A stretch of DNA of 27,766 bases, from positions 1 through 27,766 of IMG/VR virus record IMGVR_UViG_3300035703_000361, one strand, 5' to 3'. A program made the position numbers and the translations under genes. The notes under the pieces were generated by a model. That model did not search any database and was not told the DNA's origin. It saw only the letters and a list, made by a program, of their open reading frames with translations. Positions 16,378-24,179 of this stretch are shown here, piece after piece. Position 1 is the first letter of the stretch, and each line of letters opens with the position of its first letter. The DNA is from a virus.

Positions 16378-19170
16378 ATGTCGTCTGTTATAATTGGCAA
16401 AAAAGAAAAGACGTTGCCTGTTTCGTTGAATTTAAAAAACTTCAATGAAACAGGAGAAGAGTTTACGAGCTACACCCGCCCAGGAATAAAAGTAAAAAAG
16501 ATAATACTTCACTGGACTGGCGGCGAACGAGGAATAGACGGAGTAGAGGAAACACTAAGAAAAAGAAAGCTTGGTGCTCACTTTATAGTAGACGTTGACG
16601 GAACAGTGCAACAATACGTTGATACAGACCGCATGACTTGGCACGCTGGTGGTGCCAATCGAGATTCTATAGGATTTGAAATTGTCAACAAAGGATTTTC
16701 ATCCAGTCCTACAAGACAAGGAAGAGAAGAATATAGCACAAAGTTATTAGGTAAAAATGTAAAATTTACCACCTTTACAAAAGAGCAGATAGATGCGACA
16801 AAGAAGATAGTAAAATTTTTATGCTCTCAATACAATATTCCGTATTCCGTTCCTACGAATGACAAAGGAGAACTTCTAACAGACAGAAGATTTACTGAAT
16901 CGGAGTTGGCGAACTACTCGGGAGTCTGCGGTCATTACCATGTGGATCTAAAAAAGGAAGTCAAAGTAGATCCAGGAATAGACCTTCTGCAAGCGATACT
17001 CAACGACTCTAAAGGCTTGTCGCCAAATGAAAATGAAGTTCCTTCTGAGACTGAGTCGGAACCCGCTTTTCGTCCCGACACCAGAGGAGCTGTTGAAAAA
17101 TATGAAGCCATGACGCAAGGAAGAACCGAGCCGCCAGATGGTGAGTTGGGATATTCTATTGTATCTAAGGATAGAGAAGTAGAAACTTTTTCACTAGACA
17201 AGAATGCAAGCGGAATAATATCTGTAGCGGACACCAACAATATAATACAAACGCCATACACCAGATTCTATAGACAACTAGAGCAAATGAAAAAGGTCAC
17301 AACGCTAGAGTTGGCCACCGTGGCGCCCGTAATTCAAGTTTTGGTTCAAGCAGAAAAAGAAGATGGAAACAAAAAGGAGAATAAAGATAAAAATTTAATC
17401 AACTTAAATGAATTAATATTTTCTACTCCATCATTCGGAGAAGACGTTTTGTCCTCGCGTTATGATTTCTCTTATCAAAATCCGGAGAGGCCGATAGCTT
17501 CAATAAAAAGCTTGACCATCAACACGCAGCCGCCGTCAATAGGCGGAACATTTGGAATATCTATAGCTAAGCTTGAAATCAAGATACACAACTTTGATTT
17601 AGTTAATCAAAATCATCCAAAAGGAAAATATATAGCTTTCTTGCTGAGACAAAATTACCACGTTAGACTAAGATACGGAGCAGAAAGTTCATATACAGAA
17701 GATCATCTAAAAGAAAGCTTCCAGTGGATAGAGCAAGATTTTTTTACTTCAAGACATGATATTACTGTCAGTGATGACTTTAGTATGAATGTTACAATAG
17801 AACTGGTATCTGCCGAACATAAACTGTTTAATCAAGTTTTGATTGGAGAAAGCATTCAGGCAGAAAGTCTGCCAGAGAGCGTACTGAACGATATAGATGA
17901 TCCGTCGACAAGAAAAGATCTTTCTCTTTCTATAAAAGTTTATAACAAAAAATTATCGCAAGTAGGCATAAACGATAACATAAAAGAAGATGGCACTATA
18001 TCTTCTGTGCTTCACGGAACAATAACGGACAAAGATTTCAAAACGCATCTCGACTCACTGCCGGAAGTTAGAAAAACAAATCTTATTGCTGGATTGAAAA
18101 CTATACAATCAAAATTGCTAAGTAAAAAATATGAACAATTAATTAGTGAACATTGCTATATGTTCAAAGGAAGAAGTTCCGCTGGCGATTTACAATACCA
18201 GTCTGCTAACATGGGAGCAATCTTTATGTCTCTCGTGGCACCAGAGGTAAAGAAAATAGTAAGTATATCAAACAAAGCAAAAATTAAAGGAGGAACAATA
18301 AATACTTCATTTTACGGAAACGTGTCAGACAACAGAAATGATGTTCGCATTATTTTTGGAAATTTTAATTCGTGCGCTGCCCAATGGGCGAACAGGCCCA
18401 TAAGTACGTTTCCTATAAATCTAGAAAGACTTTTTTCCTATCTAAGGGAAGAAAGAGACATAGGAAGATTTAGTAATTCCATCACAAGTTTCATGAATAA
18501 TCTAACAGTATTCATGCAGGATGAGTCGCACTTTGTTGCTGATGGATCTGAAAAAAAACTAGTTAAGCCTCAAATTAAATTTTCTCTGTATCCAAATCCG
18601 TATTACGAAAAAAATGGTCTTCCTGCCTGGATATTTTACGTTTACGACTCTATGTCTGTCGTTACAGATTTTTCTACTATTCTTGATACTATTTCCAAAA
18701 GTGGATTAACAAAAGAAGATGTAAAATCAGAACTTGTAAAATTTGGAGTTCCAAGCATAGACATAGGCACAAACTATTCTTTAATAAAAAATATAACAGC
18801 AAATACAAGATCGGATAGTGCCTTGTCCGACATTCAGCTAAGAGAGGCAAATAGCGCCTTTAATTCCAGGCAGGTCGATGCATCAGATGTTCCTACTGGT
18901 ATATCTAGAGAGTTTGTGTCAGGGTATCAATTAGACTTGACAAAGGGAATTGTAGCCCACAGCATCATATATCCTCTACAGGTGTCGATAGATCATTACT
19001 TTATGTCGTCGGCGCTTCTCTATGGACATTTGTATATGTTTTTCCCAACAAATCTGTTTAGCGGAATATATGTCATTGATCAGGTGACTCACGAAATTTC
19101 AGAAGGATCCATGTCTACTAGACTTTCTTTAAAAGTCCAAGCAACAACCGCCAACAAAGTTCCACAGTAG
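16378..19170 (+). CDS. Baseplate hub protein with N-terminal N-acetylmuramoyl-L-alanine amidase
   Basis: 930 residues. Residues about 38-210 are an Amidase_2 (T7 lysozyme-type) domain: HWTGG (H45), GAHFIVDVDGTVQQYVD, TWHAGG (H89), IGFEIVN (E101) and GHYHVDL...KVDPG (H186, K196, D198). H45, H186 and D198 are the likely zinc ligands; the reaction would cut the amide between muramic acid and L-Ala of the host wall. After an acidic linker (210-240), residues about 345-930 look like a gp27/gpD-type hub, with an N-terminal beta domain (IASIKSLTINTQPPSIGG) and the typical C-terminal GIYVIDQVTHEISEGSMSTR. No signal peptide. The enzyme would be carried at the tail tip for local wall digestion. T4 puts lysozyme on gp5 instead, so the fusion partner differs. 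Confidence 0.8.
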   Translation: MSSVIIGKKEKTLPVSLNLKNFNETGEEFTSYTRPGIKVKKIILHWTGGERGIDGVEETLRKRKLGAHFIVDVDGTVQQYVDTDRMTWHAGGANRDSIGFEIVNKGFSSSPTRQGREEYSTKLLGKNVKFTTFTKEQIDATKKIVKFLCSQYNIPYSVPTNDKGELLTDRRFTESELANYSGVCGHYHVDLKKEVKVDPGIDLLQAILNDSKGLSPNENEVPSETESEPAFRPDTRGAVEKYEAMTQGRTEPPDGELGYSIVSKDREVETFSLDKNASGIISVADTNNIIQTPYTRFYRQLEQMKKVTTLELATVAPVIQVLVQAEKEDGNKKENKDKNLINLNELIFSTPSFGEDVLSSRYDFSYQNPERPIASIKSLTINTQPPSIGGTFGISIAKLEIKIHNFDLVNQNHPKGKYIAFLLRQNYHVRLRYGAESSYTEDHLKESFQWIEQDFFTSRHDITVSDDFSMNVTIELVSAEHKLFNQVLIGESIQAESLPESVLNDIDDPSTRKDLSLSIKVYNKKLSQVGINDNIKEDGTISSVLHGTITDKDFKTHLDSLPEVRKTNLIAGLKTIQSKLLSKKYEQLISEHCYMFKGRSSAGDLQYQSANMGAIFMSLVAPEVKKIVSISNKAKIKGGTINTSFYGNVSDNRNDVRIIFGNFNSCAAQWANRPISTFPINLERLFSYLREERDIGRFSNSITSFMNNLTVFMQDESHFVADGSEKKLVKPQIKFSLYPNPYYEKNGLPAWIFYVYDSMSVVTDFSTILDTISKSGLTKEDVKSELVKFGVPSIDIGTNYSLIKNITANTRSDSALSDIQLREANSAFNSRQVDASDVPTGISREFVSGYQLDLTKGIVAHSIIYPLQVSIDHYFMSSALLYGHLYMFFPTNLFSGIYVIDQVTHEISEGSMSTRLSLKVQATTANKVPQ

Positions 19171-19177
19171 GCCTTCA

Positions 19178-20329
19178 TTGGATTTTTACAAAACACTATC
19201 TGACAAAGATAAAGTTCTTTGTATGTCTTTGAACGACGTGTTCTACAAAAAAAGTGTAGAACCAAAAACTATTTCTGCGTTTTGGAATAGAAAATCAAAT
19301 TTTATATTCAATAATTCTTTTGATATTTCTGATATTTTAAATTTTTACAGAATCTATTCCATAGAAAACGTTGCCGCATTATTCGCAGACAAAAACATAA
19401 GTTTATATGTAGATGCTAAAAATAGAGTAAAAAATACAATAGCATCCTACAGAGACATTGTTCCGGACATTCACAATTATTCTTTGCTCGACATAGTCCC
19501 TGAGCAACTTCTGTCAGAGTATCTAACGTTAGAAACAGAGGTGTTGAAAAACACTTATTCTTTCTTACGTAAAGACAACGAGAATATAGAATTTATTACA
19601 AACTTCTTTAATAAATTTCACTATTTTGATTGTTTGAAAAAACTAAAGTACAACGTCAACACAACTGAAGGATTTAAAAAAGTAGATTTAACATTTCAAG
19701 CCAACTTCAGATTAAAGTCTTCTCCTGGATATTTTAATCTTTTTAATATGCAAAAGAGCGACAGATCAAAAGTTGTTCCGTACGACAAGGACAGTATTAT
19801 TTATTGCGCCGACTTTAGACAATTCGAGATAAGAACATTTTGTATGATTCATCCGGAACTCGATGTAGACTTCTCAAACAGAGAAATATATAAAGACTTA
19901 GCGGACAAGCTCGGAATGAATCATGAAGATGCCAAAGTTCAAATAATTGCGTATGGCTACGGGCAGCAGAACAATAAGCTTGACAAAGTATTGAATAGGG
20001 GAGCTATATTAAGTAACGCTAGCTCAAATTTCTTTTCCTGGGAGCAATACCCTGTCATATTGAAAGAGTTGGATCCCGAGTCTGTAAGGATCCATACGAT
20101 TGTACAGACGATATCTCAGTATATCTACTTCGAAAAGCTCTATAAAATTCTTGCGCTACTTGACGGGAAGAAATCCAAGTTTATATTCCCGCTGCACGAC
20201 AGCGTCATCTTATCTCTGCACAAGGACGAGATCTACCTCCGTAAACAAATAAAAGATATTCTTGAAGACGAAGTTTACAAAGTTAAAGAATATATTGGAA
20301 ATGATTTTTTGAATCTAAAAGAGATATGA
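19178..20329 (+). CDS. Compact family A DNA polymerase-like protein (polymerase domain only)
   Basis: 383 residues, about the size of the Pol I polymerase domain without either exonuclease. The segment ANFRLKSSPGYFNLFNMQ matches 'TGRLSSxxPNLQNIP'. Motif A is ADFRQFEIR (D212, E217; cf. DYSQIELR). EIYKDLADKLG corresponds to 'DIHxxxAxxxFG'. The O-helix is DAKVQIIAYGYG, with K253 and Y261-G262 kept, but His replaces the usual Arg at K-4 and Ile replaces Phe at K+4. Motif C is LHDSV (H340, D341; Ser in place of Glu of HDE). The metal-binding Asp pair is present. The start is TTG, 7 nt after the hub stop; ATG 19223 is an alternative. It could be an active small polymerase, a partner of a separate exonuclease, or a non-catalytic relic. 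Confidence 0.7.
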   Translation: MDFYKTLSDKDKVLCMSLNDVFYKKSVEPKTISAFWNRKSNFIFNNSFDISDILNFYRIYSIENVAALFADKNISLYVDAKNRVKNTIASYRDIVPDIHNYSLLDIVPEQLLSEYLTLETEVLKNTYSFLRKDNENIEFITNFFNKFHYFDCLKKLKYNVNTTEGFKKVDLTFQANFRLKSSPGYFNLFNMQKSDRSKVVPYDKDSIIYCADFRQFEIRTFCMIHPELDVDFSNREIYKDLADKLGMNHEDAKVQIIAYGYGQQNNKLDKVLNRGAILSNASSNFFSWEQYPVILKELDPESVRIHTIVQTISQYIYFEKLYKILALLDGKKSKFIFPLHDSVILSLHKDEIYLRKQIKDILEDEVYKVKEYIGNDFLNLKEI

Positions 20330-20725
20330 ATGAAGACTATTGACGAAAGACTAAGAGCCGCTGGTGACCCAAGTGTCCCTTCGGAAATCCTTTTTGCCCT
20401 AAGTAAAGACGAACACGCTACCGTGAGATGCAATGTTGCCCTAAATCCAAGTTGTCCCCTAAATATCCTCATTGATTTAAGTAAAGATAAAGATTCATAT
20501 GTCAGATGGGGCGTTGCAAAAAACCCAAATTCCCCTCTAGATATCATTCTTGCCTTAAGCAAAGATGAAGATCTCTATGTGAGATGTAATGTTGCCATAA
20601 ATACAAGTTGTCCTCCGGAAGCACTGATTCATTTGTCCGGGTATAATAGTAATTATATCAATAAGCTCCTAAGAAAAAGAAGCGATCTTCCGGACCTCTT
20701 AAAACTTAAACTTGCGGAGATATGA
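20330..20725 (+). CDS. Variant leucine-rich/HEAT-type repeat protein
   Basis: 131 residues built from three 26-residue repeats (residues 25-50, 51-76, 77-102) after a partial first unit. The consensus is SKDxxxxVRxxVAxNxxxPxxxLxxL, that of LRV (variant leucine-rich) or short HEAT-like repeats, which stack as paired helices and bind proteins or nucleic acid. The C-terminus (YINKLLRKRSDLPDLLKLKLAE) caps the stack. ATG follows the upstream stop directly (TGA ATG), and the HD gene starts 3 nt later, so all three form one operon. The specific partner is unknown. Confidence 0.7.
   Translation: MKTIDERLRAAGDPSVPSEILFALSKDEHATVRCNVALNPSCPLNILIDLSKDKDSYVRWGVAKNPNSPLDIILALSKDEDLYVRCNVAINTSCPPEALIHLSGYNSNYINKLLRKRSDLPDLLKLKLAEI
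20402..20635 (+). repeat. Three coding tandem repeats of 78 nt
   Basis: Units 20402-20479, 20480-20557 and 20558-20635 each begin with AGT/AGC AAA GA(T/C) and encode the 26-residue LRV/HEAT-like unit. Nucleotide identity is clear but imperfect. There are no spacers, so this is a protein repeat and not a CRISPR array. Confidence 0.85.
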
Positions 20726-20728
20726 ATT

Positions 20729-21337
20729 ATGAATATGGACCACGAAAAAGTAATTGAAAAAAATATATCATTAGTATCAAGTCTTTTAGATTCCGTTGTA
20801 AAATCTGAAAGAAAAGACCAGATCAAAAAGATGCTAGAAAGTGATTTTGGAACGCTGTACTTCTCGGCTCCGGCATCCTCAAGAGAAGAGTATCACTATT
20901 GTTGGCCGGGCGGACTCGTCTCCCATTCTTTGAATGTATATAAGAATCTAAGAAAACTAAATACCGCATTCGATCTTGGATTCTCCGAAGAGTCAATGTT
21001 TATCGTTACAATGTTTCATGACATCGGCAAAGCGTCGGACACAAATCTTGATGAGCCTCATTATGTAAAAACTTCAGAGGACTGGAGGCTTCGCAAGGGT
21101 TGGCTGTACGAATACAGCACGAAGGGCGTCTACATGCCAAATCACCTAAGAAGCGTTTTCATCTTGGGTCAATTTCAGATTCAGCTAAGCGCAGAAGAGT
21201 ACATGGCAATATTCTTAAATGACAATCAATATCTTGACAGCAACAAAGAATATAGATTAAAGGAGTGTTCTCTTTCTTTGTATACCCATATGGCAGACAG
21301 AATTGCTCTGGAGCAAGAAAGAAAAGATAAAAAGTAA
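20729..21337 (+). CDS. HD-domain phosphohydrolase
   Basis: 202 residues. The HD metal-binding set is visible: H66 in GGLVSHSLNV, H97-D98 in FHDIGK, and D190 in HMADRIA. The approach region YHYCWPGGLVSHS resembles YhaM-type 3'-5' exonuclease or nucleotidase HD domains ('GGLLEHT'). Such enzymes hydrolyse phosphate esters in nucleotides or nucleic acids with two metals; the substrate cannot be read from sequence. Two starts are close together (20729 and 20735). Position after the polymerase-like and repeat genes suggests a nucleic acid or nucleotide role. Confidence 0.8.
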   Translation: MNMDHEKVIEKNISLVSSLLDSVVKSERKDQIKKMLESDFGTLYFSAPASSREEYHYCWPGGLVSHSLNVYKNLRKLNTAFDLGFSEESMFIVTMFHDIGKASDTNLDEPHYVKTSEDWRLRKGWLYEYSTKGVYMPNHLRSVFILGQFQIQLSAEEYMAIFLNDNQYLDSNKEYRLKECSLSLYTHMADRIALEQERKDKK

Positions 21338-21360
21338 TCTAAAAGCTATTTATTTTCAGC

Positions 21361-22149
21361 ATGGCCATAAAAGAATACTCAAGCAAGTTTGTAAATATAA
21401 AGTATATGCCAGAAGACGGCATAATTGTTTTGAAATTAACTTCCGGTGAACCTTCCAAGCTTGTAGACGTAGAAAACAAAATAAAGACATCTCTAGCTGT
21501 AGACTCTACAAATCAGGACGGCCCAAAGTCAAAAGTAATTAAATTGTCACAGACCGGAACAAATAAGCCGGAAGTCGTGCATGAATTACTTCAGAGTCTA
21601 TTCGCTGGCGGGAAAGAGATAGAGGACGCCCAGGAAATAGCCAAGGATGCCACCGAGATTGAGCTACAAGGGCAACAGACATCTCAGACGCCCCAAGGTA
21701 TGCCATCAGAGTCTTTTGGCCTTACAGAGGCATTAAATATACTTCTTGAGTCAACCTATAGATCAGGCGCTCATTGGGACCTAGTCTCTCAGGCGGCCGG
21801 TATGCCTCCTCAACAGATTCGACCGGAAACCGTATTGTCTCTTAAAAAACTTTACCTAAAAAAGAAGAAGAATGCATTTAGGGACAACATACTGAAAGCA
21901 CTAGACAAAGCCTCCAGATACTTCGTCCGAAAGCTCCGGAGAGAGCAGGGCGACATGGTTGCCAAGAAGTTCAAAGAGAATTATAAGAAGGCCAGCGAGT
22001 CAGGAAAGGTTGATTATTTCGATGACGAAAAAGATGGTAAAGACAAAAAAGAGAAAAAGAGTGGATCTGGTAAATCGAAAAAGTCAAAAAGTAAAAAAGC
22101 TAAGAAAGTAATCCCATCTTTGGATTTCTGGAAAATATACAAAAAATAG
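21361..22149 (+). CDS. Unknown protein with Lys-rich C-terminus
   Basis: 262 residues, not recognised. Residues 1-60 look like a small beta domain (MAIKEYSSKFVNIKYMPEDG, then IIVLKL). Residues 95-115 are a Gln/Thr/Pro linker. Residues 116-130 hold SESFGLTEALNILLES, with L-T-E/A (121-124) resembling a prohead protease site, followed by a helical region. From about residue 218 the chain is extremely Lys/Ser-rich and probably binds nucleic acid, ending in PSLDFWKIYKK. A DNA-bound internal virion protein is one possibility. There is a 23-nt gap from the HD gene with no clear Shine-Dalgarno. Confidence 0.6.
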   Translation: MAIKEYSSKFVNIKYMPEDGIIVLKLTSGEPSKLVDVENKIKTSLAVDSTNQDGPKSKVIKLSQTGTNKPEVVHELLQSLFAGGKEIEDAQEIAKDATEIELQGQQTSQTPQGMPSESFGLTEALNILLESTYRSGAHWDLVSQAAGMPPQQIRPETVLSLKKLYLKKKKNAFRDNILKALDKASRYFVRKLRREQGDMVAKKFKENYKKASESGKVDYFDDEKDGKDKKEKKSGSGKSKKSKSKKAKKVIPSLDFWKIYKK

Positions 22150-22164
22150 ACTTGTCGGTGCTTG

Positions 22165-22848
22165 ATGCGTAAATATAAAGTTTATTCTCTAACTTGTCCT
22201 AAGACGGGACAAATTCGATATGTTGGAATAACATATCGATCATTGAATGCTAGACTCGAAGAGCACACGAGGCCATCTAAACATCCAAATTCCAAAAAGG
22301 CACAATGGATAAAGTCCCTGGCAGAAAAAGGACTGAAGCCGAAAATTAATTTATTAAAAGACAATTGCCACCTTGGCGAAGCATTGAAGCTGGAGGAGTC
22401 CTTAATAAAGAAACATAAAAATATCGTTTTAAACAATCAAACGAGAGGCTCTTTAAATAGCTTTGTTACCCCGTCTAACAGGAGAAGTGTTATCAAGTAT
22501 AGCATTTCCGGTGAAGTGATCGCAACGTATGACTCGGTGTCTCAGGCAATACATGAGCACGGAATAGACAAAAGAGCAATTTATAGATGTTTGTCTGGAA
22601 AGAGAAAAACCTTTGGCGGATTTATTTGGAAGTATTCCGAAAAAAGAAAGTTGTCACACAAGACAATATGCACCGGAACAAAAAAGCTCGTCTGCCAGTA
22701 CGACGAAGATAAATGCATAGCAATTTATAAGAGTGCAAAAGAAGCAAGCAATCAAACGAAGATAAACGAACAAGAAATAATAAAGTGTTGCAGAAATAAA
22801 AAGAAGACCGCTGGTAAATATACGTGGCAATACGTTGACACTCTGTAA
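22165..22848 (+). CDS. Freestanding GIY-YIG homing endonuclease with NUMOD-type repeats
   Basis: 227 residues from ATG 22165; a TTG three nt upstream is less likely. The GIY-YIG core is KVYSL (5-9) and RYVGIT (18-23), with catalytic R30 and H34 in RLEEH and a Glu in LEESLIKKH. Two C-terminal modules of about 45 residues, near 107-152 and 178-224, share 'xYdxxgxxIxxYxSxxxAxxxxxIxxxxIxxCxxxKxKTxGxxxWxY', the pattern of NUMOD1/IENR1 DNA-binding repeats. The protein resembles T4 Seg endonucleases, which cut allelic sites in competing phage DNA. No intron is evident around it. In T4, segG lies next to gene 32; here one gene separates the two. Confidence 0.85.
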   Translation: MRKYKVYSLTCPKTGQIRYVGITYRSLNARLEEHTRPSKHPNSKKAQWIKSLAEKGLKPKINLLKDNCHLGEALKLEESLIKKHKNIVLNNQTRGSLNSFVTPSNRRSVIKYSISGEVIATYDSVSQAIHEHGIDKRAIYRCLSGKRKTFGGFIWKYSEKRKLSHKTICTGTKKLVCQYDEDKCIAIYKSAKEASNQTKINEQEIIKCCRNKKKTAGKYTWQYVDTL

Positions 22849-22868
22849 TAAATTGCTAGATTGAACTA

Positions 22869-23285
22869 ATGTACAACGACAAGGTTTTATTGGGAACTTT
22901 CATATTAGGTTCCGGCGTATCAAAAAATATAATAAGAAATATTTTAGAAGCGTTTAAAACAAACAAGCTTTTCGTATTCTCCTTCAGCGCAGACGGGAAA
23001 GCTAAGTTTTTAGTTACTTTTAATATTGACAAGAAAAATCTAGGCAATATAACAAAGTTCAAAGAAGAATACAAAAACACAACACAGCTTCATAGAAACA
23101 AAGACACAAACACACTTTATACGATCAATAGCTTAAACGAAGTAATAAAACTACAAAGCAAATCAAGCAAACCAGATAAAAGTTTTGAAATAAATTGGAA
23201 AGATTATCAGAATTCTTTAGTTTATTTAAACAATAAACAATTAAGTTCTGCTAAAATAAGATTAGTTCAAATTATAAATATATAA
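22869..23285 (+). CDS. Unknown protein upstream of the SSB gene
   Basis: 138 residues, basic (many Lys and Asn), not recognised. The N-terminal half alternates beta and alpha (VLLGTFILGSGVSKNIIRNI, then LFVFSFSADGKAKFLVTF), suggesting a compact alpha/beta domain. The C-terminus is Lys/Asn-rich and ends in SAKIRLVQIINI, which overlaps the TATAAATA box ahead of the SSB gene. The start has no clear Shine-Dalgarno. It could be a small replication or transcription factor, but nothing in the sequence proves this. Confidence 0.6.
   Translation: MYNDKVLLGTFILGSGVSKNIIRNILEAFKTNKLFVFSFSADGKAKFLVTFNIDKKNLGNITKFKEEYKNTTQLHRNKDTNTLYTINSLNEVIKLQSKSSKPDKSFEINWKDYQNSLVYLNNKQLSSAKIRLVQIINI
23273..23280 (+). 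promoter_or_regulatory. Possible late promoter box before the SSB gene
   Basis: An exact TATAAATA on the + strand, 23 nt before the SSB start and inside the last codons of the previous gene. Initiation a few bases downstream would give a leader of about 17 nt that still contains the GGAGAAG ribosome binding site. It is AT-rich context and could be chance. Confidence 0.35.
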
Positions 23286-23302
23286 ACAATTGGAGAAGTA
23301 AC

Positions 23303-24178
23303 ATGACACTAAAAGTAGACGTAAGCAAAATCAAAGAAAAACTAAACAAGCAATCAAGCCGAGCCGGATGGCAGCAGAAGGAGTCGGACGTATTCAAGGT
23401 GACAGAACCTGGCAAGTATAACCTACGAGCCGTAATTTATCCGCACAGCCAGGATCCGTCGGCGGAACCGTTCCTTGAGCGACACTACCACTTTGGCATT
23501 CCTGGTGGCGGAACATTTTATTGTCCCTCAAAGAATGAAGGTCAGAAGTGTCATGTATGCGATTTCATCTGGGGCAAGATGAAAGAAAACAAGGGCAACA
23601 AGGAAGCCATCAAGAAGTGGTCAGGATTCCTTCCTAAGCTGTCGGTTCTCGTTCCTGTTCTCGTTCGAGGCAAGGAATCTGAAGGCGTAAAGTTTTTCCG
23701 CATCAACAGCAGCGACAAGGCAGGTCGTAGATCAAAGAATCACGACAAGCTTTATCAGTGGACTATCGATGATGAGACGTCGTCGTGGCTCGACCCGAGC
23801 GCCGGTTTTGACGTAGTAGTCACATATTCGGCTCCCGACGCTGCAAAGTCTGCATTCCTCGGAAACGCGAAGGCAATCCTTGATAATATTGAACTCGCTA
23901 GAAAGTCTACGAAGTTCGGCACAGATGAAGAATATAATGAATTTATTTCCTCTGTTAAGAATGTAGACAAGGAACTCTTCCCAAAGAAGACGACAGAGGA
24001 TAGCATGGCGCTTCTTCTGAAGTGGAGAGAGAAGCTAGCTCCCCAGGCGGCCCTCGAAGTTTCTGATGACGATCTAAACGCTGACGACGGTCTTTCTTTG
24101 GCCGGTTCGCCGCCGCCAAGCACGGAAGTTGACGATATCGACGCAAAACTTGCAGCCTTTGAAGACCAGCTTAAGTAA
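23303..24178 (+). CDS. 32: ssDNA-binding protein, gp32-like
   Basis: 291 residues (T4 gp32 is 301). The zinc site is H61 or H63 with C74, C83 and C86 (FYCPSKNEGQKCHVCDF), matching T4 H64-C77-C87-C90 in spacing. The OB-fold core includes KLSVLVPVLVRG, FFRINSS and YQWTIDDETS. The C-terminus is acidic (VSDDDLNADDG ... DDIDAKLAAFEDQ), the tail by which gp32 recruits replication and recombination partners. The basic N-terminus (KIKEKLNKQSSR) would mediate cooperative binding. GGAGAAG lies at good spacing before the ATG. It coats single strands during replication and recombination and works with the RecA/UvsX protein encoded just downstream. Confidence 0.9.
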   Translation: MTLKVDVSKIKEKLNKQSSRAGWQQKESDVFKVTEPGKYNLRAVIYPHSQDPSAEPFLERHYHFGIPGGGTFYCPSKNEGQKCHVCDFIWGKMKENKGNKEAIKKWSGFLPKLSVLVPVLVRGKESEGVKFFRINSSDKAGRRSKNHDKLYQWTIDDETSSWLDPSAGFDVVVTYSAPDAAKSAFLGNAKAILDNIELARKSTKFGTDEEYNEFISSVKNVDKELFPKKTTEDSMALLLKWREKLAPQAALEVSDDDLNADDGLSLAGSPPPSTEVDDIDAKLAAFEDQLK

Positions 24179-24179
24179 A

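Noticed and set aside
20402-20635. CRISPR-like array
   Set aside because: The repeats are contiguous, in frame and encode a known type of helical repeat; there are no spacers.
22162-22164. TTG as start of the GIY-YIG gene
   Set aside because: ATG follows immediately at 22165 and is the better start codon.
22150-22868. Group I intron hosting the GIY-YIG gene
   Set aside because: Neighbouring genes are complete and not split, and no intron core was recognised, so the endonuclease is freestanding.
23755-24123. 122-codon minus-strand open frame
   Set aside because: Antisense to the SSB coding region, with low-complexity Ser/Phe composition.
24129-24179. TTG start giving a longer gene after SSB
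   Set aside because: It would overlap the SSB acidic tail, and GGAAG directly abuts the TTG with no spacer. ATG 24180 gives a clean start.
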